The notes beneath the pieces were generated by a model. That model had not been told where the DNA came from. It saw nothing but the letters and a program-made list of their open reading frames with translations, and did no database searches. A stretch of 64,000 bases of DNA from assembly GCA_017871115.1 (NCBI GenBank), contig JAFCIZ010000011.1, forward strand, positions 885,501 through 949,500. Reading direction: 5' to 3'. Of the stretch, positions 34,455 through 47,456 are shown piece by piece (position 1 is the first letter of the stretch; each line of letters starts with the position of its first letter). A program made the translations under genes and the position numbers. Origin of the DNA: Cunninghamella blakesleeana. Its lineage: Eukaryota > Mucoromycota > Mucoromycetes > Mucorales > Cunninghamellaceae.

Positions 34455-36665
34455 CTATTTTCTTGATAAAGGAGTAACTGGTCTTCTTGAAGAGGAGGAT
34501 ATTAAACGGGAAGTAGTGGTTGATGAAGGAGAAGTAGAAGTAGTAATAAGGCGAGAACGATGTTGTTTATTAATGTTGTTATTGTTGTTTAATAATGTTT
34601 TACGTTGAAGAGTAGATTTTGATTGTTGAGAAGTTAATAAAGTGGTAGTTTTGGTAGTAGTAGTAGTAGTTGATGGTTTCTTTTTTAAAGATTTTGAAGC
34701 TGTTGAAGAGGAGGACGATTTAGAAGAAGGAGATGATAATAAAGCTTGTTTTTCTTGAGTTAATTTTAAATCTTGTAATTGATTTAATACATGAGACATC
34801 ATGGATTCTAATTCACATCTTGCATCGGTTTCCTTTTTTAATTTGGATTCCAAAGGAGCGATAGATTGTAAAGCGTCGTTCATTTTTTGTTCGTATACTT
34901 GTCTCATGGTAACTTCTTGTTCTACTCTGTCGTAAAGCATTTTTTGTTGTTGATCCATTAATAAAACCATTTCTTCCATGGCTTTTTCAAATGCATTTCG
35001 CATAGCCTTTTCTTCACGTAAATTAGATTCTAATTGTTGAATACGATATTGCATTTGATTTAATTGTTCATCCTTTTCATTCTTTTCCTTTTCCATTTCG
35101 TATTGATAGTGTTGATGTTGTTGTTGGAAACTAGGTATATCCATCATCATTAATTTATTTTCATGTTCATTTAATGGTTCATGGGGTTGAAGAGGTAAAA
35201 AGACAGAAGCGGATTCAATGGGGGATTCTTTATCATCATCTAATTCGTCATCATCATCGTATCCTTCATCACTGTGAAAGGAAGTAGAAGAGATGTATCT
35301 TGGAATATAAGATGAGGCCATGTTGTTCTTTTTATTCAACTTGATCAATACTACTTTGGAACCATTGGATAAAGTACTTGAATGGTCATCGCTTTGATGA
35401 TGATCTTCATCAGAAGAATTTGACATCAAATCAGTTTCGTGATGATGAATAGGTAAATCCAACATTTCTTCAGAGGATCGGTGATAAGGATGAATACCAT
35501 CATAATACATGTAAGGGTCTTTCCAATTGCATTGTTGTTGTTGTTGTTGTTGTTGTTGATGATTATAAAAAGAATTATACCATTCAATATCATTAGGTAT
35601 AGTAGAAGGAAGTTCATCATCTTTATTGTTATCATCATCTTCTTCTTCACGAATAGAATGAGATAAGAAGGAAGAAGGAGCAACAATAGGTTGAGTAATA
35701 GTAGAAATAGAATCATAAGATTCTTCACGTAAACGATTATTATGATTGATTTGTTGAGGTAATTGTAAAGGAGATAAATTATGATCATGAATTAATTTTT
35801 GTTGTTGATAATGATAATGATGATCGTTATCATCATCATTATCATCATCATTATGAGATGAAATAGGAGGTGGAGATAAAGAAAAATGAGTACTATTGTT
35901 ATTACTATGCTGTTGTTGTTCTAATTCCAAAGTGGCTAAAAAGGAATTGAATTCTTGATCTTCTTGAGCATTAAATTCATCCGAGATTAAGGATACATGA
36001 GAAGAAGTATAGGAAGTACATGAAGTTGTAGTAAATGACGAAGCATCAAAAAAGGAAATACTTTCTTGAAGAGAGGTATCCAATTGTTCCGATAATGCTT
36101 GTAAATGGGATTTAGGTGGGAATTCATATTGGTATTGTTCAGGTTCTAAATGCTGAGGAACATCATATAAATGATCTATTTCCGTAGGTGAAGTAGGTGA
36201 AGTGATATAATTAGCCTATATAATAAATAAATAAATAAATAATTAATAATTGTTAATTATATAAAAAAATAAAAAAAAAAAAAGAGGCGGGTTTTTAATC
36301 GCATGTATATAAGATGGTTTTTTTTTTTTTTTTTTTTCCATTGTTTGACATATTTAATTATTTTTCACGAGATAAGACTCTAAAAAAGATTCCCATCATC
36401 TGTTGTACAACCTTTCCATTTCCCAGAAAATGATAATAATAGGTTCCCATTTTTTTTTTTTTTATAACACAGCTTTGCCACGTTTTTAAAAAGTCATTGT
36501 ATTGTTTTTATAATTATAATTTTTAAAAATAGATTATTATTATTTTACCTTTGTAGAATCTTGATGATGATGAGAATGATGATACATCATATTATCATCA
36601 ATCATTAAAGAAGATGGATGATGAAGAAGAATAGGTGTAGGGTTGAAATGACTGTTATTAGACAT
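34455..36665 (-). CDS. Low-complexity protein with central coiled coil, function unknown
   Basis: 625 residues in two exons (36665-36549, 36215-34455; GT-AG, phase 0). The N-terminal half is His/Ser/Asp/Gln-rich, with a nine-residue CAA-type poly-Gln near 35530-35560. A heptad region follows, encoded about 35120-34740, with segments NQMQYRIQQLESNLREEKAM and EEMVLLMDQQQKMLYDRVEQ, long enough for a parallel dimer. The C-terminal 90 residues are Ser/Thr/Lys/Arg-rich and basic, ending SSRRPVTPLSRK. The architecture recalls cytoskeleton- or septum-associated scaffold proteins, but no specific family is recognised. The coding strand upstream has a long C/T-rich tract (37195-37370 on +, purine). Confidence 0.65.
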
Positions 36666-38030
36666 GATGTAATGATTATTATTATTATTATTAATTTATT
36701 TTAATTAAAAATGAATGATGAATATAATTTTTCTTTTTTTTTCTTCTATAGAATAGTTTTTTTTTTTTTATAAATTGTTGTTGCTGGGAGAGATTAAGGA
36801 TAAAAATAGGTATGATGATGATGAAATAGACTAATTTTTTCTTAGTTATATATTATTCTTTGTTGTTGAATATGTTTTACAAATGCTGATATATATATTT
36901 TTTTTTGTTTTTTGTTTTTCGTTTTTGATTATATAGATATATTTATAAAAAAAACAAGGAAGCCAGTCGTTGATTTTTTTTATAAATATAAATATATACC
37001 AAAATAATATGAATATTCTTTCTTAAAAAATATAAATATATAAATTCTATATGAAAAAAATAGCGTCTATACGATGGTTATGAAGGTTATGAAAAATTAA
37101 AAAAATGAAAAGGGATATTATTGATATTGTTGATGAGGAGATGTTGAATAGATGTCAAAGTGAGAATAAAGATGAGTTCCGTTTTTTTAAATGGAGTGTC
37201 GAAGTAAAGGAGAATAAAAGAGGAAAGAGAAAAAAACGAAGAAAAAAAAAAAGAGAGAGAGGGAAGAAAAAGAATGGAATGGGGTTTATGTAAAATGAAT
37301 TAAAAAAAAGTGAGGAAAAAGAGAGAAAGAGAAAAAGAAAGAGAGAGAAAAAAAAAGAAAAAGGAAAAAATAGGAATTGTATGGCTATAAAAAAAAGACT
37401 ATGTCATAAAAAATTATCACGTTCTTCTGGTATATAAGGAGAAATTGTTAAATGACCAGAACAAATAAAATGTCATCGGCATAAATTTAAACTCAGTTTC
37501 TTAATGTACCTGAAAAAAGTATTATAAAACAAATTCATCCGCATATTACTTTATTACTTCATATACCCAATTAGTATAAAAAGACATGTGAAATGAAATC
37601 ATACATTATTATTATTATTATTTTACCAAATCTGTTAATTTTCTAATGGAGTGGTAAAAGAAAAAGTGGTACAATGGATAAGGTGTAAAGAGATCGATAA
37701 GGGTCTTGTAAAAAAACTTGTGAAAATGAAAAACCTTGGGAAGTTTCATGTTTTAGTGTTACTTTTAAGAATATGATTATTATTAAAAGGTAAAAAAAAA
37801 AAAAAAAAAAAAAAGGTTTATAAAACTGCGCATGTATTTATTTTTATCATCAGATAAATTTATATATCATAAAAAAAAATTTGAATTTGAATTTGGGAGA
37901 GACAAGAGAAAGGGTATATATACAAATACAAATACATATATATATATATATATATAATTGTAATGATAGTCATATTTTTTTATTTATTTTTTTATTTTTT
38001 TTAATATTTGTTTGGTTTGTTTCAGTTAGT
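36666..38030. other. Intergenic region with long purine tract
   Basis: About 1.4 kb, promoter side of the coiled-coil gene and 3' flank of the F-box gene. It contains an almost pure A/G stretch at about 37195-37370 with small interruptions, an A20 run near 37794 and (AT)n near 37935-37955. The 62-codon frame at 37105-37293 runs through the purine tract (Lys/Arg/Glu) and is rejected as a gene. Confidence 0.45.
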
Positions 38031-39466
38031 TTAAAATAAAGAAACCATACTTTTTAATAAACGTTGCTCCATTGTAGAAGGTTGATCCCAAGAAGGTATA
38101 AAATGAAAAGGAGAAGATTGACACCATTTCATGATTTGTGATTTTTCTTTAGAAAATTGCTCTTTTCTCATACCCATGGTCATAAAATAACAATCTGGAT
38201 TGGTATAATATTGGACTTGTTCAAGCTGAGGAAATAAAACCATTAAATTGGATATACCATGGCATGTTAATGGTGAAGTGACAAATTTGGTTATTGTTAA
38301 TTGTTTCAAAGATGACCCAATTGTATTCTTTTTATAGTTTCGAATTCCTTTTTTATAAGGATGGTATCTAGATATAGAAGAAGAAGAAGGTGGATATTTT
38401 TTTAAATGTTGTTTATCTTTCCAATCCAACATGTTGAATAAATCTTGCTGATTAATAAAGTCCATATCGTCTAACTGTAAAGTATGTAATTGTTGACATT
38501 TCAATATTAATTCAAAAAAGGCATAGGATGAAATAGGAGAAGATGTAGTGGTAGATTGATTAGATGATGGTGATTTGATAGAATGAAATGAGGTAGAGGA
38601 GGAGGATGAAAAAGAGGAAGAAGAGGAGGAGAGTGATGATGATGACGATGACGATGTTAAAGATAGTGATGTTAATTGATACCAATGCTTTGCCATGGTT
38701 AAAATAACATGATCGGTTATATGTTTATAATCATTAATGAAATGCTTAATATGTGGGCAAGAGACCACCAACGCTTGTAATAAGTCGGTGCTTGGAAATA
38801 ATGTAGAAGAATGGTAATTTTGTTGATCAATCCAAGTGGTTAGATTTTTTCCAACTCCATTCATCATCATAATAAATAAATCCGTCATGGCCATATCTAA
38901 ATCACAGCCAGTCATTTCCAAATGTGTTAATTCAGAAGAGGAAGAAGGAGTTACTGAAAATAATTTTCCAAAAATTATTGATAATTGATCATATAAATCA
39001 TAATCCTGTTTCATATATTCTAACCTTCTTTTGTCGGTGTTTAAATTCCGTAAAGGGGAATAAAAGATGGTGGTTTGTTGAGGTGATGGGGACGATGGGT
39101 GATGATGAGGATTGGTAAAAGGAATAGGGATAAAAGTGGTTTGAAGAAAATCAGAATAGCAATTTCTTAGGATAAAAGATTTGACTTTGGGTTGAATTTT
39201 TGTTATCCATTGTAATACGTTGATCATCATTTTTAATTCCATATTTTCCAATACAATATGTTGATATAAATAGGGATCATGGCATGATTCGTACCATCTT
39301 TTACAAACTCTGATATGCATGATATAATATAGAAATAAGTGAGTATATATGCATATATATATAATTTTTTTTTATTGACTTACAGACAAATTTCCCATCG
39401 GTCAGGAAAAGGAACATATTGAATAATTTGATCAAGTAGAGGTAAAGGTAAAGTATTAATGGACAT
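38031..39466 (-). CDS. F-box protein
   Basis: 453 residues, exons 39466-39384 and 39309-38031 (GT-AG, phase 2). The N terminus MSINTLPLPLLDQIIQYVPF plus DRWEICLVCKRWYESCHDPY across the intron is a standard F-box (LPxxLLxxI...C.VCKRWY), the Skp1-binding module of SCF ubiquitin ligases. The remainder contains leucine-rich, irregular repeats (SELTHLEMTGCDLDMAM; LTSLSLTSSSSS; QLHTLQLDDMDF; LKQLTITKF), which suggests an LRR-type substrate domain, interrupted by a Ser-rich loop encoded by TCA/TCG repeats (38610-38665). The substrate is unknown. This gene family is often expanded in Mucoromycota, and a decayed relative lies at 62361. Confidence 0.75.
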
Positions 39467-41167
39467 TTTTTTTTTTTAAAATTAAAATAATATAGTAATA
39501 GAAAAGGAAAGAAAGGAAAGGAAAGGAAATATATAAGTATGTATATATATATATATATTTGTATATATATATGTATGTATGTATATATATATATGTATGT
39601 ATGTATATATATATATGTATGTATGTATAAAAAATATTTAAAATAGAGAAAAAAAAAGAGAAAAAGAAAAAGAAATATAAATATTTATATTTATATATAA
39701 ATATATATATATATATTTATATATATATTTATAAAAAAAAGGACCAATATCGCGCGCAATAAAGAATAGACCTAATATCGGTTTAACTTTTTTAGATGAC
39801 CAATAACAAATTAAATAGGTCTCACTTTTATTTTAAAACTCCAGCCTATTGACTTGTAAGAAAATATATTATCTATTTATTTTTATTTCAGGAACAGGCA
39901 AAAATTTTCTTTTTTAATTTTGACTTAATTTATCTACTTTTTAATTTCTCTTGTACCTTTTTTTTTTTTATTTTTATTTTTATTTTTCTGTTTATCATTT
40001 ATGATCATTTAATTGCTTTATATATATATATATATAAATGTCTATCAAATTAATTGGTAAATCATTTTTTTTTATTTTACTTTATAAATGATTTAAAAGT
40101 TTATATAACTCTAAAATAATTTACACATTCCTATTTTAAACATAACAAAATAAAATTCATGTATATAAATAAACAGGTATATATAAATCATATGTTGGTT
40201 TCAAAAAAAAAAAAAGAAAAAAGGGATATAAACCTTTTGAACTGGCCGAAAGAAAGAGAAAGAAAGGGAAAAAGAGAGAAACCACAAAAAAAAGTTTCTC
40301 TTTCTCTCTCTCTATGCAATTAGATCCTGACCAATGATAACCATTTTAAAGTTTTACAGTACGTAATGAAACAGAGCAAAAAAAAAGTTCGGTACAAATA
40401 TAAATGGATGGATTTTCTTCAATGGTTTTCGATATTCCTCGAGACGGGGTTTTAAAAAAGTTACACCTTTTAATGAATTTTTCTTTTTTTAATGCTAATT
40501 TGTGTAATTCAAAAGTGACCAGTTCAGTGTTGGTTTACTTTTGACAGGAATCAGCCTTGTGTCTCTTTACTTTTTTTTTGTGTAAAGCAGGAGTTAAGTT
40601 GTTTAAGTTTGTTAAAAGTTGTTGTTGTTATTTTTTTGTTATTGTACCTCCTACTTTTTTTAAAGTTTTTTTTATATGACTATCTGGAATTTAAAATCAA
40701 GTTTATTATTATAATTTTTATTTTATTTCCTTCTCTTTTTTTCTCTCTCTCTCTCTCTTTCTTTTTCTCAAGTATAGTATATATATTTTCTCTTTCCCTC
40801 CCCCCCTCCCCTCCTATTTTTTTTTTTCTTTTTCTTTCCCATATCTATTTTTTTTTATACACTCTTTCCCTTCTTTTATTTATTTATTAGTATAATAATA
40901 ATTTATAATCAATTTATTATTATATCATTACTTGAATTCATTCAATATATATAATTAAAAAAAGAAAACATATTTATTCATTCTTTTTTATTATTATCTT
41001 AAATCAAACTTAGCTTTTTCCCATCTCGTTTTCTCTTTCCCCTTTTTCTTTTATCTTTATCTTTTTTTTTTTTTTTTTTTTTATTTAAAAAAAAAAAAAA
41101 ACAATTACTCCATTCCTTAATTCTTTTTTCCAAGTGAAAACACTAGATTGACTACATATAATATTTT

Positions 41168-41201
<34 letters not shown>

Positions 41202-41323
41202 TCAATAACGCGTTTTGTGTGTGTGTGCATATATATATATATATATAAATATATATGATTTTTTAAAATATATATACATATATCCAATAATATAAAAAGT
41301 AGTAAAAGAAAAATAAACATTGA
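39467..41323. promoter_or_regulatory. Divergent intergenic region with tandem repeats and CT-rich tract
   Basis: About 1.9 kb between divergent starts. Left side: GGAAA-type purine repeats (39503-39530) and a 22-base tandem repeat (39571-39626). Centre: a purine block followed by a pyrimidine block forming an inverted repeat (AGAGAAAC at 40275-40282, GTTTCTCT at 40294-40301). Right side: strongly C/T-rich DNA with CTCTCT and C7 (40728-40855, again 41030-41082) before the 670-residue gene. No gene seen. Confidence 0.45.
39571..39626. repeat. 22-base tandem repeat, 2.5 copies
   Basis: ATGTATGTATGT recurs at 39571, 39593 and 39615, exactly 22 bases apart, separated by (AT)5. It lies about 110-160 bases upstream of the F-box gene start. 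Confidence 0.8.
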
Positions 41324-43336
41324 ATGACCTCTATACCAGCCACGATATCCACTTTATCTTCACACCCAGTAGCTGATGATTTAACAGAAGAATTGGATCA
41401 CTTATTGGACGAGTTTTGTTCCGATGTACAGCAAAAATTCTGTTTAGATCAACATGTAGCCACACAACAACAATTAACTCGTATCAAGCAAACCATTCAA
41501 CAAGCTAGATCTTTATTACATGATGGAAAATGGGTCATAGATGAACAAGATAATAATGACGAACGGCATAGTATTTTACAACAAGTGAAGCAAACCATTT
41601 TAAGAACATGTTTAGAAATGAATGATTCTTATCAAGCTATTGCACATCAACGTCAATTACGATCTTTACCAGAAGGTCAGGCGCAACAATGGATGCATGT
41701 CGACTGGCAGCAACTTAGTCAGCGATTTGATACAAAAGCAAGAGAACAAGCACAGTTCACTCATTTATTATCCAATTTAAAACAATTACAAAAGACTTGG
41801 CAAACTACAAAGCCTAATCATCAAGTATTAAAGATCATCCATTCGTTTCTAACAACCTTTGATCCCCCTACTGGATGTCATGTTGTCATGGTAGATCGAC
41901 ACAATTATGCTCAATTAGGGTTAAAACGAAAGGCCATTGGTACAAGGCAATTGATTTTTGAGTGCCAAGTGTTATCAAGACAAGCTCAAATGGATATTAT
42001 TGCTACCATCTGTGACCGATTTGCTGTAGTATTTAAAGAAAATGCTCATCATAATTTATTGCAAATCGATACACAGTTAAAAAGAGGGCAACCAAATGAT
42101 TTACAACAAAGATGTCAATTGCTACATGATTGTTTATTTACATCTTTTCCTACAGCACATAGTGATCACGATATTAATAACAATAGTAATAATAATAATG
42201 GTAATAATGGTAATAATCAGCAAGATATAATAACATTAGATCATCAAAGTTTACATTCAAATGAACCTACTTCACCTCATCCATTTCATCCATCCTCGCC
42301 ATCGAAATTAAACCCTTTACAACAAAGAGTAGACCAATGGTATGCCACTACTACTACTACTACTGCCACAACAAACGAGCATTCACCACCTCATCCAATC
42401 AATACATCCCCCTCAAGGCCCACTTCTTTACCTCTAGATCCTGCCATGATTTATCCAACACCTACTACCCCAACACCTGCTACTGCTACTAACAATGCTA
42501 ATATTACATCAATACCAAAAGTAACAACAACATCAGCTACCAACTTACCTTTTCGATCTACGCCTATCATTGATACCTCTATGTTAACTATTGAACAAAT
42601 TCCTTTACCCCATTTTATTCCTTCTCCATGGCAATGGCCAGATTTATTAAAAATAAGACAACCTTATCGTCCTTGGTTATTTGGTTTAATTAAAAAAAGA
42701 AAGAAAAAAGGTTTATTAATCAGAATCAAGCAATTTTTTTATAATCAAACCAATTTAAATAAACGAACTTCTGCTTTATTTAAACAATTATCGCCACAAC
42801 AACAAGGAAATGGTTCATCATCATCACCTATAGAAAATAATAATACTAATTCTCTTTCTCCTCCTCCTCCTTCATCTCCTCCTCCTCATTATATGCCACC
42901 TATATTTGCAAGTGTATCGGTTACAAAATTAAGTCAACATTTTATAAGAACTAGTCAAAGGTTTTATCAAGATATCATGCTACATTGTCAATTAAAATAT
43001 CAACAGGATAGTATGATTTTAAAGGAAATAGGGGCAGATTTAGTTACTATGTATGCAGCTCTCCAACTGGATATTTCTCGTTTATCTATGCAACGAATCA
43101 TTACCATTTTACATGAATTAAATGCTCTAGATCAACCTCAACCTCATCAACATCGTGAAGAAGAAATAGATGAACAAGAAGATGAAGAGGATCATTCTAT
43201 TACTTCTTTAGATCATGATTTAAATGATCATGAACAATACCATGAAAGAGTATTAAAAAAATTAGAAAATGAAGAAAATGAAAATAGGAAGAAGCATTTA
43301 CAACAACAGCAAGAAATGATCACTACTGCAAATTAA
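41324..43336 (+). CDS. 670-residue protein, function unknown
   Basis: Intronless and not recognised. Three zones are visible. Residues 1-280 are mostly helical and Gln/Leu-rich (DDLTEELDHLLDEFCSDVQQ; AREQAQFTHLLSNLKQLQKT), ordered-looking without low complexity. Residues 281-450 are low complexity (Asn, Thr, Pro and His runs). From about 450 comes a second ordered zone: PLPHFIPSPWQWPDLLKIRQ, a basic patch KKRKKKG, a Pro-rich insert, then VTKLSQHFIRTSQRFYQDIM and a helical, acidic C terminus with Glu/Asp runs. No membrane segment or zinc site is seen. A scaffold role is only a guess. The strong CT-rich leader supports expression. Confidence 0.65.
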   Translation: MTSIPATISTLSSHPVADDLTEELDHLLDEFCSDVQQKFCLDQHVATQQQLTRIKQTIQQARSLLHDGKWVIDEQDNNDERHSILQQVKQTILRTCLEMNDSYQAIAHQRQLRSLPEGQAQQWMHVDWQQLSQRFDTKAREQAQFTHLLSNLKQLQKTWQTTKPNHQVLKIIHSFLTTFDPPTGCHVVMVDRHNYAQLGLKRKAIGTRQLIFECQVLSRQAQMDIIATICDRFAVVFKENAHHNLLQIDTQLKRGQPNDLQQRCQLLHDCLFTSFPTAHSDHDINNNSNNNNGNNGNNQQDIITLDHQSLHSNEPTSPHPFHPSSPSKLNPLQQRVDQWYATTTTTTATTNEHSPPHPINTSPSRPTSLPLDPAMIYPTPTTPTPATATNNANITSIPKVTTTSATNLPFRSTPIIDTSMLTIEQIPLPHFIPSPWQWPDLLKIRQPYRPWLFGLIKKRKKKGLLIRIKQFFYNQTNLNKRTSALFKQLSPQQQGNGSSSSPIENNNTNSLSPPPPSSPPPHYMPPIFASVSVTKLSQHFIRTSQRFYQDIMLHCQLKYQQDSMILKEIGADLVTMYAALQLDISRLSMQRIITILHELNALDQPQPHQHREEEIDEQEDEEDHSITSLDHDLNDHEQYHERVLKKLENEENENRKKHLQQQQEMITTAN

Positions 43337-44933
43337 ACACTTTTAAAAGATTCTTGAAATATATATATATATATATATATATTATTTACTATACTTATCA
43401 TTATTATTATTATTATCATGTTATTATTATTTATTTATTTATTATATGTTATTTTATCTATTTATTTTATTTCACCATCATCATTATAATTTATTCATTT
43501 TTTTTTTTTTCGTTTTGTTTTATATCATACTATTTATTTTAATCATTATCTATTTTTAATAAATATAATTGTAAACTAAACTTTTTATAAATCTAAATTT
43601 TTTTAAGTTTTCTTTAAAACGGAGCACTAAAAAAAATAAAAATAATAAACTGTTGTTTCTATTTTTTTAATTATTAAAAATAGATGGAAAAAAATAAAAT
43701 CACTGCTAAAAATAAAAAATGTATATATATATATATAATAGATAGAAAACTATATAATGAATAGTGTAAAGAGTTCTTTAAAGAATGTTATTTTTTTCTT
43801 TTAAATGTGCTATTATATAAAATCCATTCTTTTCCCTATTGATCCCCGAAATTCTTTGTTTTTCTTGTACGTAATATATTAATAAACCTTTACTTAATAT
43901 AGAAATCCATAAACATCTTATATATCCTTTTTTTTCTTTTTCATCTGTGAAACAAATAATTCCTGTCAACTCCATTTAGTATTGTTTCTCTTTTTTTTTT
44001 TTTTTTTTTTACAGTCCTACTCATTTATCAATGAAGTAACGGAAAAAATTTATTTTATGAGTGAAGTTTTTTCTAGCTAAATATTGATTTTTATATAAAA
44101 AGTTTAATATACAATTTCTCTTTATATTTGTTTTAGTTATTATTTTTTTTGAAGAAAATTAACCGTAGTTAAGCTTAGCATTTTCCTTTTAAACGGAAAA
44201 TAACTATAATGACTATAATAGTAATAATAATGAGAATATAATTGTACCTCTTCTATATACATTTATTTTTTTTTGAAAAATCATAATCTTATCTCGTTAA
44301 ATGTCTTTATAAAAGAAAAGATGAAAGTAATACTGTGATAATTTCTGTTATTTTACACCCAAGGAAGAAGAATGGCAATTTCATTATTTTGTACTTTTTA
44401 ATGGCAACCTTAGTTCAAGGAAAGATAGAAAGATAAATTCAAAATCCGGTATTGTTTTACGAAATAATTTCACTTTTTTTTTCTTTCTTTTTTTATAAAA
44501 AAGAATTATCTGTCTTTTCTATCCATATTTCGTATAATTAGATATATTTATCCATTCTATGAATTAATTAAAAAAAAATAAAATAGACTGAGTGAGAGAT
44601 TGAAGAAGAAAGGTAGTCGGCTTTGAAAATTAACTCTATTTATGCATAGAGTATTCTCTTTTCCTTTTAATCTATTATTGATTTTATTATTTCATTTCTA
44701 TTTTATATTACTCTTAAATATATAATTGCTTGTTACATAGGCTCTTTTTTTTTTATTGCTTAAATAAAATATATAATATTAGTTATTATGTTGTAAATTA
44801 GTTGCAAAGAGTTGTGATTTGTATGAAAGTAATAATATCTTGAAAACAATAATAAAATAGAATAAAATAAAAATAGGTTTATTTAACAAGAGATCCATTC
44901 AAAAGTGAATAAAAAATAACTATTAAAATTACA

Positions 44934-44965
<32 letters not shown>

Positions 44966-45687
44966 GTACATAAATATATACAGTATCATATTAAAAAAAT
45001 GTTCATAAATACTATAAATTAAAAAGTTCAAATCATTTTTTTTTTTCTAAAAAAAAAAGAAAGAAAGAGAGTCTGTGCGTAAAATTCATTTTTTTATTTT
45101 TTTTTATTTTTAAATAAGGTGACCTGATTTTCCCTTATTACCTTAGTATGCTCATTCCCTTAAAAAATCACTATGCCATTTTGTGTGGTCTTGAAGAAAA
45201 AAACTTGCCCTTTTATAATAAAAGTATATAGAAGAGAAAAAATAAAATAAAATGATTTAGGATATCTGAGATTAAAAATGATTTTAGTAATAAATACTTA
45301 ATACTATCGTTAATTATTTATTATTTTATATATTAAATTATTAAAAGTAGTAATGATAAAATTTACAAATAATAGTCTTTTTTTCTCAATTGAAATAGCA
45401 TATATATATAAATAGATAGAATATACAAATATTACAACAAACTGCCTTACAAGGTTACTTTTTTTTTTTTTTTTAAATAAATAAAAATCCGCTTGCATAA
45501 TGTCGATCTTTAAATCAACCATTCAATATGTTTCTCTCTCTAAATTATTTTTCATTTTATAATAAATATTAATACACTAGCAAAAAAAAAAGTTTTATTT
45601 TAATTGGAAAAAATGGACGAATAATAATCCATCCAATGTCCTTATATATATAGAATAGAGTATAATTATTATATAAATAAATATTAT
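43337..45687. other. Convergent intergenic region, low complexity
   Basis: About 2.35 kb between 3' ends. (AT)n at 43360-43382 and 44941-44965, poly-T at 43990-44010. A 65-codon minus-strand frame at 43778-43975 (MELTGIICFTDEKEKKGYIR onward) has fairly ordinary composition but no introns, homology or promoter tract; I leave it out as a gene. Confidence 0.4.
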
Positions 45688-47425
45688 TTAAATGGGAGAT
45701 CGAAGATTATTTAATCTTCTACTTGATTCATCAATGGTATCCAATTGACTTCTATAATCAAAAGTTGACATAGTTGCCACTGACATACGGTTTCGCCATT
45801 TTTTATTTGTATCCATATCAAAACCAATAGGGGAGTGAATAGGTGAAAATGGAGAAGAAGCATTATTATTATAATAATAAGAATGATTACTGATTTGTTG
45901 TTGTTGTTGAGAAGAAGATGGTGGTAAATAATATTGATCATGATGCCATGCTGCCATCATTTTTTGTCTTGTCATCCCCATATGATGGTGTTGCTGTTGT
46001 TGTTGATGGTTATTTGATAAAGATGAAAGATTATTATTATAAGAAGAAGAAGCAGACAAAGGGAATGGTTCATCAGGATATTCTGTTGCATGTCTAACAA
46101 GAATCACAGCTGCTAATTCTTTACAAAATTCTTGAAGAACAATATAAGCATGAACAAAGTTAGGAAAGTTCACAAATGGATTATTCATGGTAACAGGTGT
46201 GGCATTGGCTTTTTGTTGGAAAAATAAGGCAGATGGTGATGAAGCAGATGGCAAATTATCATAATGATGATTTCCGTTTCCATTCATATTTTGTAATGTT
46301 GAGGCAGAAAGATCTAACCTTGCTGGCAATGGAGGTGATGTGGATGAAGAAGATGAGGCAGAAGAGGAAGAGATAGAAGATAATGAGGTGGTGGTGGCTG
46401 ATTTGGAATGAGTTGGTAAGGGAGGACTTGGTAAGGAATTATGATGTTTATTATGAAACATCAACTGAGATAAACTTGGTTGTTTAGATAATCCCCGATG
46501 TTGATTTGTATTAGATGATTGGTTAGAAGGTGTAAATTGTAATGCATTAGCTGTGGATCTCAAAACTTGTTGGATGGGTTCTTGTTGATGAGAGTGATGA
46601 TGATAAGGGTCGTGTTGGTTAGGTGATAATGGATTGATTCCTTTCTTTTTAGCCAAAGAGATTCTAGTTTCAAAATTAGGAACTAATTGGGCACGTTTTA
46701 AAGCTTCAAAGGTAACTTGTTCCAATAAAGCATATAAACTACGTCTAGCTCTTGCTGTAGTAGTGGGTAATGTCCAAACACCTCCATATAAGGAACCATC
46801 TTCTCCAACACGAATGGTGCGCCAATCACAAATCACTCCATCTACACGACGATCCACAATCCCCGCAATTTTTTGTAAAATGCTTGTAACTAACAAGTTT
46901 TGTTCCATAGAAGCTTCCAACATTTTTGAAAATAAATCAAAAATGCGATTTAAAAAGAGTCCTTCATAGCTTTCACATTTTTTAATCAAATCATTTTCAT
47001 CACTATGATTACTATAGTTGCTACTAAAAGAAGACGATCTACCAAAATGAGCCATGGAATCATTCATCATTCTTACAGCTTCACGTCCAACCACCATACT
47101 TTTAGGTCGTTTAGGTCTACCTTTTTTGTCTTCTGACTCACGATCAGTATCTTGTTTATTTTTAACGGGTGGATAAGGGAATTGCCAAAAATTACGAGCC
47201 AATATACCATATTGAAACCTTTCCCTTGCTTCATGAAAGTAATCATCATAGCTATTTCCTGGTACTACTTGTCCATTATTCATAGGATTAGCTGTATGGT
47301 TTAATTTTTGTCCTTTATCCTGTGCTATAATTGCTGATAATGCTGGGCTTTTCATTCTTTCTAATTCATCTTCTAATGGTAGTAAAGAAAGTACTCTATA
47401 TATAAAAATGATGTAATAAAAAGAA

Positions 47426-47456
<31 letters not shown>

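Noticed and set aside
43778..43975. 65-codon minus-strand frame with fairly normal composition
   Set aside because: Isolated, no C/T-rich leader, no introns and no family; within the range of chance frames here.
45711..45941. Second minus-strand frame overlapping the FHIP last exon
   Set aside because: Alternate-frame reading of the Gln/Ser-rich coding repeat.
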